From assembly GCA_910577835.1 (NCBI GenBank), contig CAJTOU010000003.1:68300-132299 (forward strand): 64,000 nucleotides of DNA. Reading direction: 5' to 3'. This document shows, one piece after another, positions 33,106 through 41,435 of the stretch (position 1 is its first letter; each line of letters starts with the position of its first letter). This DNA comes from an uncultured Lachnospiraceae bacterium. Lineage in GTDB: Bacteria; Bacillota_A; Clostridia; Lachnospirales; Lachnospiraceae. The position numbers and the translations under genes were made by a program. The notes beneath the pieces are model-generated. The model did no database searches, was not told where the DNA came from, and was given only the letters and a program-made list of their open reading frames with translations.

Positions 33106-35001
33106 TCAGTGCGCCTTTACTTTTGTCCACAAATCCGCAAAATATCCTTTCGTTTCAGCGCTCTGATATCTGAAAATTTCATTTCCCTTATTTCCCATTA
33201 CCGGTGTATAAGAACTAATCCCTTTATAATCTGTTTCCAGCATATTTTGATAAGCTCCCTCCACCGGCGATGTATATCCCACAAATGCAGAGTTTATTGT
33301 AGCGTGTTCCACATCCAGCATAAAATCAATAAACTTATGTGCCAGTACCATTTTTTCCGAAGATTTCATAATCACCATGCAGTCAAACCATTCATTCGTT
33401 CCCTCGTCAGGATTAAAAAATTCAAGATTTTTATTTTCTGCCATAATATAAGCCGCATCCCCTGAATATACTACTGCCAGCGCCTTATTTCCCGCAATCA
33501 TATTGTCCATCACATCATCTCCGACATCCACAGGATTCATGGTAACACGCTGCTCAATCAGCCAGTTGTATGCTTCGTCAATTTCTTCCTTCTTATCCGT
33601 ATTCATGGAATACCCCAGAGCCTTTAACGCAATCATAAACGCATCCCTCTCGGAATCATACATATATATATTATTTTTATAGCGGGTATTTTTCAGCAAA
33701 TTCCATCCGTCTTTCAAGTCCTCCTCTTTTACAACTGTTTTATCATAAAGAATCCCCACGGTCCCGTAAAAATAAGGAACCGAATATTTGTTTTCAGAGT
33801 CAAATGCCTTTCCCATAATATCCTTGTTCAGATTATCACTGTTTGACAGGCTGCTCCAGTCAATTTCAGCCAGCTGGTTTTCCTTTATCAGTCTTTCAAT
33901 CATATAGTCAGAGGGAACGAGCACATCATAGGTTTCGCCGCTCATAATTTTTGTATACATACTTTCATTTGAATCAAAGGTTTCATAAATAATTCTGCAG
34001 TTATATTCCTTTTCAAATTCAGTAATAAGGTCCGGGTCAATATATTCCCCCGCATTAAAAATCTTCAATGTTTCTTTGTTTCCCGCATAGCTGGTAAGTA
34101 CAATTATCACAATCAGAGCAGCGGCAGCAGCGGTTCCTGCGTATTTTTTCAGACGTTTGTTTTGGGCAATGAAAATTCCTTCCTTTTCCAGTTCAAAGTT
34201 CTTTTTTGAACGTTTTTTTGTTATCGCAGGTACAATATTTACAATCACCAGCGTAATCATAATAACCAGAATCACAATCGTAGACAGAGCATTAATGGTA
34301 GGATTTGTACGTCTGGTCATATTATAAACCACGATGGAAATATTTTTTACGCCGTTTCCGGTAATAAAATAAGACACTACAAAATCATCAAATGACATTG
34401 TAAATGCCAGAAGCACACCTGCGAAAATTCCTTCTTTAATCATAGGAAGAATCACCTTGGTCAACGCCTGAAACGGGGTTGCGCCAAGGTCCATGGCGGC
34501 ATTGGCAAGCGCGGGGTCCAGATTTCGTACCTTCGGGTATACGCTTGTAATCACATAAGGTGTACAAAAACAGACATGTGCCAGGAGCATAGTCAGATAT
34601 CCCTTTTCTATTTTCAGGGAGGAAAATAAAATCATCAGTCCAATCGCAGTAACAATATCAGGGTTCATAATCGGAATATTGTTTACATTTATAATGATTT
34701 CCTTTATAATCTTTCTGCTTTTTGACAGTCCGATTGCGGTAATAGTGCCAAGAATCGTAGAAATTACTGTTGCCAGCAGCGCAATTGATATTGACACGTA
34801 GACCGCTCCCATAATTTCACTGTCTGTAAACAGCCGTTCATACCATGTCAAAGAAAAACCTTGAAATCTTGTAAGAGATTTTGAGGAATTAAAGGAAAAA
34901 ATCATAGTCACCAATATAGGCAGATATAAAAACAGAAAACACAGTGTGATATACAATGCAGAACCGATTTTATGCTTTTTTTGTATTGTTCTTTCTTCCA
35001 T
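33106..35001 (-). CDS. potCD: Spermidine/putrescine transporter PotC-PotD fusion
   Basis: 631 residues. Residues about 1-270 are a PotC permease: six membrane segments and the EAA loop (AAMDLGATPFQALTKVILPMI). A further membrane segment (about 288-310) tethers a PotD-type binding domain (315-631: LKIFNAGEYIDPDLITEFEKEY, YDVLVPSDYMIERLI, FYGTVGILYDKT, WNLL). Fusing receptor to permease replaces the lipoprotein anchor; such PotCD fusions occur in some Firmicutes. It overlaps the potB stop by one base, showing tight coupling. Polyamine uptake is the expected role. Confidence 0.92.
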   Translation of the reverse strand: MEERTIQKKHKIGSALYITLCFLFLYLPILVTMIFSFNSSKSLTRFQGFSLTWYERLFTDSEIMGAVYVSISIALLATVISTILGTITAIGLSKSRKIIKEIIINVNNIPIMNPDIVTAIGLMILFSSLKIEKGYLTMLLAHVCFCTPYVITSVYPKVRNLDPALANAAMDLGATPFQALTKVILPMIKEGIFAGVLLAFTMSFDDFVVSYFITGNGVKNISIVVYNMTRRTNPTINALSTIVILVIMITLVIVNIVPAITKKRSKKNFELEKEGIFIAQNKRLKKYAGTAAAAALIVIIVLTSYAGNKETLKIFNAGEYIDPDLITEFEKEYNCRIIYETFDSNESMYTKIMSGETYDVLVPSDYMIERLIKENQLAEIDWSSLSNSDNLNKDIMGKAFDSENKYSVPYFYGTVGILYDKTVVKEEDLKDGWNLLKNTRYKNNIYMYDSERDAFMIALKALGYSMNTDKKEEIDEAYNWLIEQRVTMNPVDVGDDVMDNMIAGNKALAVVYSGDAAYIMAENKNLEFFNPDEGTNEWFDCMVIMKSSEKMVLAHKFIDFMLDVEHATINSAFVGYTSPVEGAYQNMLETDYKGISSYTPVMGNKGNEIFRYQSAETKGYFADLWTKVKAH

Positions 35002-35828
35002 TATTCATCCTCCGTTTTTTCAGGGTCTATTTTTCTCATAATTGTAATTGCAACAAGAATGACTACTGCAAGAATTACGGAAATCGCGCTGCCGAAATTC
35101 CAGTTGCCAACAGAGATAAACTGACTTTCAATCAGATTTCCAATCAGCATGTATTGTCCGCCGCCTAAAAGTTTTGGTATGACAAAGGTGGACACTGACA
35201 GTAAAAAAGTAGTAATTATGCCGCTTACCACGCCGGGAATGGACAGTTTAAATGTTACCTTAAAAAAAGTCTGTATATTATTTGCGCCCAAATCATGTGC
35301 CGCTTCAATCAGAGAATGGTCTATTTTGCTTAAAGATGTGTAAATCGGAATCACCATAAACGGCAGAAAATCGCTGACCATTCCCAGAGTAACGGCAAAG
35401 TCTGTATACATAAAGGAGATAGAAGAAAATCCCAGTTTCTCCAATATTGTATTTAAAATCCCATTATCTGATAAAATACCAATCCATGCATAGGTACGAA
35501 GAAGCGTATTAATCCACATGGGAATCGTTACCAGCAGAATCATATAATTCTGAGCATGCTCACTGAATCTGCAAATTGTATAGGCAAGAAAATAGCCGAT
35601 AAAAAAACAGAAGCCTACTGTAATCAGACCCATCTGAAAGGATTTTAAAAATACCTGAAGATAGACAGGCTCCGCAAATTTTTTAAAGCTGTCCAGCGTA
35701 AATTGTATATTAACCAGAGTATTGCCTCCGGTGGTAACAGAATAGACAACAATCATCAGAAGCGGTATTATAATGATAAGCAGAGACCATATCAGATATG
35801 GCCGCACCAGTTTCGTATAGTGTTTCAC
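35001..35828 (-). CDS. potB: Spermidine/putrescine ABC transporter permease PotB
   Basis: 275 residues, six membrane segments, with the EAA loop AAHDLGANNIQTFFKVTFKLSIPG and the family motif TIPMWINTLLRTYAW. It pairs with the PotC half of the downstream fusion to form the channel. Gene order potA-potB-potCD on the minus strand. Starts behind GAGAGGAAAAG, 14 bases after potA. Confidence 0.93.
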   Translation of the reverse strand: MKHYTKLVRPYLIWSLLIIIIPLLMIVVYSVTTGGNTLVNIQFTLDSFKKFAEPVYLQVFLKSFQMGLITVGFCFFIGYFLAYTICRFSEHAQNYMILLVTIPMWINTLLRTYAWIGILSDNGILNTILEKLGFSSISFMYTDFAVTLGMVSDFLPFMVIPIYTSLSKIDHSLIEAAHDLGANNIQTFFKVTFKLSIPGVVSGIITTFLLSVSTFVIPKLLGGGQYMLIGNLIESQFISVGNWNFGSAISVILAVVILVAITIMRKIDPEKTEDE

Positions 35829-35842
35829 TTTTCTTTTCCTCT

Positions 35843-36883
35843 CTACATCTTGTACATTACGTGAATATCCTCCGGGCCGAAAGACAGTCCGACATTCAAT
35901 CCCGGCTCGAAATAATCAGTGGTATGAATCAGGTAATTTCGAAATGGTGTTTCTACATGAATTTCATAATGTACACCCTTAAAAGCAATAGATTTCACCT
36001 GTCCCTTTATCCTGCTGTTTTCAGGACTTACAATATCTATATCCTCAGGTCTTAACACTACCTCGGTTTCTTCATTATCTTTAAAGCCCTTATCGACACA
36101 TTCAAAATCAAATCCGTCAAATGAAACAAGCAAATCATGCTTCATTACAGCATTTTCAATAATATTGGATTCTCCGATAAAGCCTGCGACAAACCTGTTT
36201 TCCGGTTCATTATAAATATCAACAGGAGAACCAATCTGCTGAATAATGCCTTCATTCATAACCACTACTGTATCTGACATGGACAGTGCTTCCTCCTGGT
36301 CATGGGTGACAAAGATAAAGGTAATGCCGACTTCCTGCTGGATTTTTTTCAGTTCGCTCTGCATTTCCTTGCGAAGCTTTGCATCGAGAGCGCCCAGCGG
36401 TTCGTCAAGCAAAAGGACCTTTGGCTCATTGACCAAAGCTCTGGCTATGGCGATTCTCTGCTGCTGCCCGCCAGATAAAAGTGTGACGCCCCGCTTTTCA
36501 AAACCCTCTAGTCCGACAAGCTTGAGAGTGTTTTTTACTTTTTCGTCAATTGTTTTTTTATCCTTTTTCTTGATTTTCAATCCAAATGCGATGTTATCAT
36601 ATACATTTAAAAACGGAAAAAGTGCATATTTTTGAAAAACTGTATTTACATCTCTCTTGTATGCCGGCACTTTTGAAATATCAGTTCCATGAAACAATAC
36701 TTCTCCGCCGCTTGGTTCGTCGAAGCCCGCAATAATTCGAAGTGTGGTCGTTTTTCCACATCCAGACGGTCCCAAAAGTGTGAGAAATTCATTTTCATAG
36801 ATATTTAAATCAATGCCCTTTAATACCTGCTGTTCTCCAAAGTTTTTTGATAACTGTTTTAATTCAATAATTTTACGGTTCAT
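35843..36883 (-). CDS. potA: Spermidine/putrescine ABC transporter ATPase PotA
   Basis: 346 residues. ABC domain (1-240): Walker A GPSGCGKTT, Q-loop VFQKYALFP, signature LLSGGQQQR, Walker B VLLLDEPLGALD, H-loop VTHDQEE. The C-terminal TOBE/OB regulatory domain (about 250-346) contains VVLRPEDIDI. It energises polyamine import. Starts behind GGAGGAAG, 32 bases after the regulator stop, so it is in the regulator's operon. Confidence 0.94.
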   Translation of the reverse strand: MNRKIIELKQLSKNFGEQQVLKGIDLNIYENEFLTLLGPSGCGKTTTLRIIAGFDEPSGGEVLFHGTDISKVPAYKRDVNTVFQKYALFPFLNVYDNIAFGLKIKKKDKKTIDEKVKNTLKLVGLEGFEKRGVTLLSGGQQQRIAIARALVNEPKVLLLDEPLGALDAKLRKEMQSELKKIQQEVGITFIFVTHDQEEALSMSDTVVVMNEGIIQQIGSPVDIYNEPENRFVAGFIGESNIIENAVMKHDLLVSFDGFDFECVDKGFKDNEETEVVLRPEDIDIVSPENSRIKGQVKSIAFKGVHYEIHVETPFRNYLIHTTDYFEPGLNVGLSFGPEDIHVMYKM

Positions 36884-36915
36884 ACTTCCTCCTGTTCCTT
36901 TGTCGGAAAATCAGT

Positions 36916-37449
36916 CTAAAAGCTCGGTGGGGAGCTTACCCAGATGAGCTGTGCGCCTTTCTCCGAGGATATAAAATGCTTATATTTTGGCTCGAAGTAG
37001 AAAGATTCTCCGCTTTTTGCTTTGAAAGTCTTATTTCCAATGTGAATTTCAATACTGCCCGATAATATATATCCAAACTCTTCTCCCTCATGAGGATTAT
37101 CCGGATAAGTAGAACCGCCTGCATCAATTGTCAGAAGAATCGGCTCCATAATATTTTTTTGTGCATTGGGGATAATCCACTGGATTACATTATGTAATTC
37201 GGTATCCGTTTTTTCAAAGTAATCCGTTTTTTTAAAGACAATCTGACTGTCCTCCGAATCACTGAAAAATTCCTTCAAATCTGTTCCAAGACATTGAAGA
37301 ATATCCATAAGCGTTGAGATAGACGGCGACGTAAGATTTCTCTCGACCTGTGAGATAAATCCCTTCGACAATTCTGACCTGTCCGCAAGCTCCTCCTGTG
37401 TCAGCCCCTTCAGGATACGCAGTCCTTTTAGTTTTTTTCCAATATCCAT
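36916..37449 (-). CDS. XRE-cupin transcriptional regulator of the polyamine operon
   Basis: 177 residues. N-terminal HTH (5-60: IGKKLKGLRILKGLTQEELADRS...GFISQVERN), C-terminal cupin_2 barrel (105-175: PHEGEEFGYILSGSIEIHIGNKTF). This is the PuuR-like architecture that commonly governs polyamine transport and metabolism, the cupin presumably sensing the ligand. It is first in the pot operon and carries its own palindromic operators directly upstream, so autoregulation is likely. Confidence 0.88.
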   Translation of the reverse strand: MDIGKKLKGLRILKGLTQEELADRSELSKGFISQVERNLTSPSISTLMDILQCLGTDLKEFFSDSEDSQIVFKKTDYFEKTDTELHNVIQWIIPNAQKNIMEPILLTIDAGGSTYPDNPHEGEEFGYILSGSIEIHIGNKTFKAKSGESFYFEPKYKHFISSEKGAQLIWVSSPPSF

Positions 37450-37466
37450 AATATCCTCTCACTCTT

Positions 37467-37494
37467 CTAAACTTTAAGTTTAGTAACACTAAAC
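37467..37494. promoter_or_regulatory. Two overlapping palindromic operators of the polyamine operon
   Basis: CTAAACTTTAAGTTTAG (37467-37483) is a perfect palindrome and shares its right half with a second, GTTTAGTAACACTAAAC (37478-37494). Three GTTTAG/CTAAAC half-sites are spaced 11 bases apart centre to centre, one helical turn. They lie just downstream of the -10 hexamer, an ideal place for repression by the XRE-cupin protein. Confidence 0.75.
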
Positions 37495-37505
37495 CAAACG
37501 TATTT

Positions 37506-37533
37506 ATTATACACAAAAAAAATGATTCGTCAA
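37506..37533 (-). promoter_or_regulatory. Promoter of the polyamine operon
   Basis: On the minus strand TTGACG (37533-37528), 16-base spacer, perfect TATAAT (37511-37506). Confidence 0.7.
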
Positions 37534-37574
37534 TATATTTTTAGGAAAAAAGTTATTTCTTTACATGCAAAATG

Positions 37575-37628
37575 TGGTATAATATTCAAGAAGGGGTGTC
37601 ACTCCGACGAGGGGAGTCCTCCCTTTTT
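37575..37628 (+). promoter_or_regulatory. Extended -10 promoter and hairpin leader of the amidase gene
   Basis: TGG-TATAAT (37575-37583) is an extended -10 without a good -35. The leader can fold AAGGG against CCCTT around an inner ACTCC/GGAGT hairpin (about 37590-37625), followed by T5, a terminator-like shape upstream of the gene. Confidence 0.45.
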
Positions 37629-37678
37629 CAAAAAAAGGAGTATCATATAATTAAACAACAAAGGAGGTTTCAATTATT

Positions 37679-38512
37679 ATGGGACAACCATACCATCAAA
37701 AAAAATACTCTTCATCCCGCAATCCTTACAGTCGTCGTCCTGCTCGCCGCCGTCGCAGACGCCGCTACGGTCTGTTTGGAATTCCATTTTCAACGCTGTT
37801 TTTAGGTCTTTTCCTTCTGACAGCAGTTATATCCATCTGTTCTTTAACTCTGGGAAAATCAAAGGAAATACAGAATGGTGAAGGTGGAGTAAAAACAATA
37901 TTTTCCAGTCAGAGTCAGGAAAAAGAGCCTGTAACATCTGAACCTAAAAAGGTTATTATGATTGACAGTGGTCATGGAGGAAACGACCCCGGCTGTATAA
38001 AGGAAAATCCGGACAGGGATATCTATGAAAAGGATATTAATCTTGCAATCGCAAAAAAATTAAAGTCGATTCTTGAAGCAAATGGATATCAGGTAATTAT
38101 GACTAGGGATACAGACTCTTTTCTTGAGTTGGACGAGCGTGTAGCACTTTCAAATGAAAAACATCCGGATATTTTTGTCAGTATACATCAGAATGCTCTG
38201 GAAAATGACACCATTTCAAATGGAATTGAAACACATTATTATGACCTTCCAAACCTTGACAGCAGACTGCTGGCGCAGACCATACAGAGATTTATAGTGG
38301 AAAGCACCTCGGCCAGAGATAGAGGAACCTGCAATGACAGTGAGCTTTATGTGCTGAAAAACAACACTGTTCCCTGCTGTCTGGTAGAAACAGGCTTTTT
38401 AAGTGCCACAGAGGAGGGAAATAAACTTTTGGATTCTGAATATCAGGAAAAAATTGCACAGGGAATTGCAAAAGGGATTCAAAATTATATGGAAAAAACA
38501 AAAAATAAATAA
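37679..38512 (+). CDS. N-acetylmuramoyl-L-alanine amidase (Amidase_3), membrane anchored
   Basis: 277 residues. A very basic N-terminus (arginine run at 19-29), one membrane segment (about 31-55), a linker, then the Amidase_3 domain (92-272). The zinc site and catalysis are visible: H99 in DSGHGG, E117 in YEKDIN, H170 in SIHQNA, catalytic E237 in VETGF. The enzyme cuts the amide bond between muramic acid and the stem peptide; similar proteins act in cell separation and sporulation (CwlD type). RBS AAAGGAGG. Confidence 0.92.
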   Translation: MGQPYHQKKYSSSRNPYSRRPARRRRRRRYGLFGIPFSTLFLGLFLLTAVISICSLTLGKSKEIQNGEGGVKTIFSSQSQEKEPVTSEPKKVIMIDSGHGGNDPGCIKENPDRDIYEKDINLAIAKKLKSILEANGYQVIMTRDTDSFLELDERVALSNEKHPDIFVSIHQNALENDTISNGIETHYYDLPNLDSRLLAQTIQRFIVESTSARDRGTCNDSELYVLKNNTVPCCLVETGFLSATEEGNKLLDSEYQEKIAQGIAKGIQNYMEKTKNK

Positions 38513-38524
38513 TGGAGGCTGGAA

Positions 38525-39376
38525 ATGGGCAAAACAATAGAAAAGCAGAAACATGAAATTATGCTTGAAAATCAAATAAAAGTAAGCTTTCTTTATCACA
38601 GTGGATTTCTGGTAGAATTGTCAGATACTATTTTCTTATTTGACTATTATAAAGGCGTAATACCGAAACTAGACAGCAAGAAAAGTATTTATGTTTTTTC
38701 AAGCCACAGGCATCCAGACCACTTCTGTTTTGAAATTTTTGCTCTGGCTGAAAAATATCCAAATGTAAAATATATTCTTTCACGTGATATTGGAAAGAAA
38801 TATAAGAAAAAATATATGATGGAAAAGAAAGGTCTGTCAGAAGAAACATATAGCTTAATCACATATCTGAAAGAAGACGAGCTGTGGGAAGACGAATCTG
38901 TAATTGTACAGACCATTGTCTCAACAGACGCCGGAGTTGCATTTCTTGTACAAGAGAAACAGAAAAAAAGGACTGTATATCATGCCGGCGATTTGAACTG
39001 GTGGACATGGGAAGGCGAAACAAAAGAAGAATATCAGGCAATGACAAAAAAATTCAAGGCTTCTATGGAACTGGTTAGGCAGAAACTTCAGAGCATGGAT
39101 ATTCCCTGTTTTGATGTCGCATTTGTACCATTAGACCCAAGACAGAAGGAGCGATATGCCATGGGCTTTGACTTTTTTATGAGAAATATTCCAGTAAAGC
39201 ACGTATTTCCAATGCATGCCTTTGGAGACTATTCAGTAATAGGAAAGCTGATGAGAGATGAACTGTCAAAAGATTACAGAGATAAGATTATTAACATCTG
39301 CGGACAGGAAAAAAGAAAAGTAAAAATTTTAAATCCGGAGATGAGAAGACGTGTAAAGGAATTATTAAACAGATAA
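38525..39376 (+). CDS. MBL-fold metallohydrolase
   Basis: 283 residues. The metal-binding motif HxHxDH is present as SHRHPDHF (about 59-66), with later ligands in YHAGDLNWW and FPMHAFGDY. The arrangement resembles UlaG-like members of the beta-lactamase fold rather than RNase J or beta-lactamases. Substrate unknown. It begins 12 bases after the amidase stop with GGAGG, so it is probably co-transcribed with it. Confidence 0.8.
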   Translation: MGKTIEKQKHEIMLENQIKVSFLYHSGFLVELSDTIFLFDYYKGVIPKLDSKKSIYVFSSHRHPDHFCFEIFALAEKYPNVKYILSRDIGKKYKKKYMMEKKGLSEETYSLITYLKEDELWEDESVIVQTIVSTDAGVAFLVQEKQKKRTVYHAGDLNWWTWEGETKEEYQAMTKKFKASMELVRQKLQSMDIPCFDVAFVPLDPRQKERYAMGFDFFMRNIPVKHVFPMHAFGDYSVIGKLMRDELSKDYRDKIINICGQEKRKVKILNPEMRRRVKELLNR

Positions 39377-39408
39377 AAGGAAATAGACAGATAAAAGAAA
39401 ATTGATAG
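39371..39408 (+). repeat. 18-bp direct repeat spanning the stop codon of the MBL hydrolase gene
   Basis: ACAGATAAAAGGAAATAG, which contains the stop codon, is followed at once by ACAGATAAAAGAAAATTG. The spacer before the next gene is thus largely a copy of the gene end. Confidence 0.5.
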
Positions 39409-39424
39409 GTCAAAAGGAGTTAAT

Positions 39425-40432
39425 ATGGAAAAAAAAGCAGACCGGCAAAGAAGCAAACATCATATTTTTAAAGGCTTGAAATTTACTTCTGCTGCTCTTT
39501 TGTCCATTGTGCTGGCAAAGGAGCTGGGACTTTTATATGCCCCTACTGCGGGTATTATTACGATTTTAAGTATACAGAATACAAAAAGAAGTACATTAAA
39601 CACCGCCGCAAAGCGCAGTATAGCATTTGCGGCGGCTGTTCTTTTGGCATGGCTTTGTTTTCAGGGATTGGGGTATACTGTATTTTCCTTTGGTGTATAT
39701 CTGTTTTTGTTTTCTACGCTGTGCTTTGCCTGTGGATGGGTAGAGGCAGTTGCCATGGTTTCTGTACTTGTCACACATTTTCTTACAGAGGGAAATATGA
39801 ACTGGAAAATCTTGATAAATGAAGCTGGATTGTTTGTGATTGGCACAGGGACAGGTATTATTTTTAACAGTGCTTTGCGCAGAAGAGAAAAGGAATTTCA
39901 TATTTTGGCGGATATGACAGATGCAGATATAAAGGGAGTGCTTAAAAGAATGTCGCAGTGGCTTCTTGTGGAAGACAAATCAGGTTATAATGACCAATGC
40001 TTTGCAGAACTTGAGAAAAAGGCGGATAAGGCAAAAAAGAAAGCATATGAGAATTGGGAAAATACATTATTTTCTTCTGATTACAGGGAAATTGACTATA
40101 TAGAAATGCGGGAAAGGCAGATTATAGTTTTAAAGCATATGTATAACAGCATTAAGATGTTGAAAGGTATGCCGGCACAGACAGAAAAAGTGGCACAGAT
40201 TATCGGAACAGTGGAAAGGGATTATCACAAAGGAAATCCGGTAGATAATCTGATACAAGAATTGGAACGTGTGTTTGAAGATATGAAAAAAGAAAGGCTC
40301 CCGCAGAACAGGGAGGAGTTTGAGGACAGAGCAGTACTGTATTATATTATGAAACAATTAGATGAGCTGCTGAGACATAAGCAGCAGTTTATGAGAAGAA
40401 ATAAAAATCTGAAAGGTATTAGAACAGAATAA
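39425..40432 (+). CDS. Aromatic acid exporter family (ArAE_1/DUF939) membrane protein
   Basis: 335 residues. Four to five membrane segments (about 18-150) with the family start LKFTSAALLSIVLAKELGLLYAPTAGIITILSIQ, here split for length, and a conserved N-terminal GIITILSI stretch. A C-terminal cytoplasmic helical domain (about 155-335, ArAE_1_C) is rich in lysine and glutamate. Members are proposed efflux components; no substrate is known. RBS AAAAGGAG. Followed by a terminator. Confidence 0.8.
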   Translation: MEKKADRQRSKHHIFKGLKFTSAALLSIVLAKELGLLYAPTAGIITILSIQNTKRSTLNTAAKRSIAFAAAVLLAWLCFQGLGYTVFSFGVYLFLFSTLCFACGWVEAVAMVSVLVTHFLTEGNMNWKILINEAGLFVIGTGTGIIFNSALRRREKEFHILADMTDADIKGVLKRMSQWLLVEDKSGYNDQCFAELEKKADKAKKKAYENWENTLFSSDYREIDYIEMRERQIIVLKHMYNSIKMLKGMPAQTEKVAQIIGTVERDYHKGNPVDNLIQELERVFEDMKKERLPQNREEFEDRAVLYYIMKQLDELLRHKQQFMRRNKNLKGIRTE

Positions 40433-40508
40433 CTAGAACTCTCCTTTCTGCGGGAATCTTTCTATAAAGAATTTTATCTGCGAAAAATTATTTGCAGAAA
40501 ATTATTGG

Positions 40509-40543
40509 GCAATCAGTTTTTGGCTGGTTGCTTTTATTTTTTT
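40509..40543 (+). terminator. Terminator after the ArAE-like gene
   Basis: 8-bp stem GCAATCAG/CTGGTTGC (one G-U), then TTTTATTTTTTT. Confidence 0.7.
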
Positions 40544-40652
40544 ATAGGAAATTGCTTTGCGAATTTCCTATAAGCAGCCCGAAAGGGCAGCTATTATCGA
40601 ACAAAGTGCAAAGAAGGTTTTCAAATATATAGTGCCGCAGGCACTTTGTTCT
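40543..40652. repeat. Three hairpins downstream of spoIIID
   Basis: TATAGGAAATT/AATTTCCTATA (40543-40553, 40562-40572), a GCCC-GAAA-GGGC hairpin (about 40577-40588), and GAACAAAGTGC/GCACTTTGTTC (40599-40609, 40641-40651), the last containing AGTGCC-GCA-GGCACT and touching the spoIIID stop codon. The right arm GCAGGCACTTTGTTCT recurs at 41362. Confidence 0.65.
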
Positions 40653-40902
40653 AGTGTAGCTGCAGATATTTTTCTCTTGTAGCCATGCCGCCGCGGATAT
40701 GACGTTCTGATTTATTAATATCCAGCACATGGCGGACAGATTCTGAAAGTCCTTTGTTAATATCCGGAAGTCTTTCTGTACAGTCCTTATGTACGGTGGA
40801 TTTACTGACACCGAATTTTTTTGCCGCCTGTCTTACAGTGCAGCCCGTTTCAATAATGTAAAGAGCAATCATGGTAGCTCTTTCTTCTATGTAATTTTTC
40901 AA
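40651..40902 (-). CDS. spoIIID: Stage III sporulation transcription factor SpoIIID
   Basis: 83 residues from a TTG start (the family start M-x-x-YI-x-ER aligns there). Helix-turn-helix VRQAAKKFGVSKSTVHKDCTERLP (split: HTH residues about 22-42) and the basic C-terminal region SERHIRGGMATREKY that also binds DNA. SpoIIID is a mother-cell regulator acting after sigma-E in sporulation. It is divergent from mbl, the same arrangement as in Bacillus apart from orientation. A sigma-E-like promoter lies 33 bases upstream. Confidence 0.95.
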   Translation of the reverse strand: MKNYIEERATMIALYIIETGCTVRQAAKKFGVSKSTVHKDCTERLPDINKGLSESVRHVLDINKSERHIRGGMATREKYLQLH

Positions 40903-40934
40903 AGGAAAAACCTCTGTTTGTAGTTAGTTGTTAA

Positions 40935-40963
40935 ATCATATGCCGAAAAGGGGATAAGTATGA
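40935..40963 (-). promoter_or_regulatory. Candidate sigma-E promoter of spoIIID
   Basis: On the minus strand TCATACT (40963-40957), 14-base spacer, CATATGAT (40942-40935). This fits the Bacillus sigma-E pattern (kmATATt, N14-15, CATACAmT) at most positions, and spoIIID is a known sigma-E target. Confidence 0.5.
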
Positions 40964-40982
40964 ATGAAAGTGAAAAAAAGGG

Positions 40983-41019
40983 TTTGAGCCGGTTCAGTAG
41001 GGAACTGAACCGGCTCAAA
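40983..41019 (-). terminator. Perfect 16-bp hairpin upstream of spoIIID, terminator-like on the minus strand
   Basis: TTTGAGCCGGTTCAGT (40983-40998) mirrored at 41004-41019 with a 5-base loop. Read toward spoIIID it is followed by CCC and a T run, so it can stop transcription arriving from further upstream and insulate the sporulation promoter. Confidence 0.7.
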
Positions 41020-41044
41020 GAAACGAAAATGATTTACGGGGGGT

Positions 41045-41135
41045 GCCTGGAGCCGAAGCTCCAGGCTTGAGTATGAAAAACGGTATATTCAATAGATAGG
41101 GTACATTGAATATACAAGTAGCAATTGCTTGCTAC
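41045..41135. repeat. Three further perfect inverted repeats upstream of spoIIID
   Basis: GCCTGGAGC/GCTCCAGGC (41045-41053, 41058-41066), whose minus-strand loop is a UUCG tetraloop closed by C-G; GTATATTCAAT/ATTGAATATAC (41083-41093, 41105-41115); GTAGCAA/TTGCTAC (41118-41124, 41129-41135). Confidence 0.65.
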
Positions 41136-41263
41136 ATTCTATATAATACATAAGGTGTATGTATAAAATGTGAACAAAAAGAAAATATAAAGTAAATAAA
41201 ATAAATATTTTTTATGAACTCAAAAAAAACCGACAAAATCTGCAAGAAAAATAAAAAAAGTTC

Positions 41264-41292
41264 TTCCATATTTGAAAGATATTGTATATAAT
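41264..41292 (+). promoter_or_regulatory. Candidate promoter of the mbl-flg operon
   Basis: TTCCAT (41264-41269), 17-base spacer, TATAAT (41287-41292); leader about 140 bases. Confidence 0.45.
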
Positions 41293-41340
41293 GAAAAGTG
41301 GTGGAAATATCTTTGAATAAGAGCTATATTTTATTTCATT

Positions 41341-41377
41341 GAACAGAGTGTGTATATAGCAGCAGGCACTTTGTTCT
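41341..41377 (+). repeat. Second copy of the GCAGGCACTTTGTTCT hairpin
   Basis: GAACAGAGTG (41341-41350) pairs with CACTTTGTTC (41367-41376, one G-U). Its right arm shares 16 identical bases with 40637-40652 in the same orientation, and both copies have the same left-arm partner. Confidence 0.6.
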
Positions 41378-41435
41378 GATTATTTTACAGAGTATACTAA
41401 ATAATGATAAGCATTGGTGCTGGAAGGAGACATAA

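Larger units (their letters stand above)
40903..41435. other. spoIIID-mbl intergenic region rich in hairpins
   Basis: 533 bases without a gene. It contains a sigma-E-like promoter, four perfect inverted repeats in the first 230 bases, a purine-rich A/T stretch, a sigma-A-like promoter for mbl and a second copy of the GCAGGCACTTTGTTCT hairpin. Confidence 0.6.

Noticed and set aside
40983..41135. SRP RNA, 6S RNA or other known housekeeping RNA
   Set aside because: None of the conserved loop motifs of these RNAs could be found; only simple hairpins are present.
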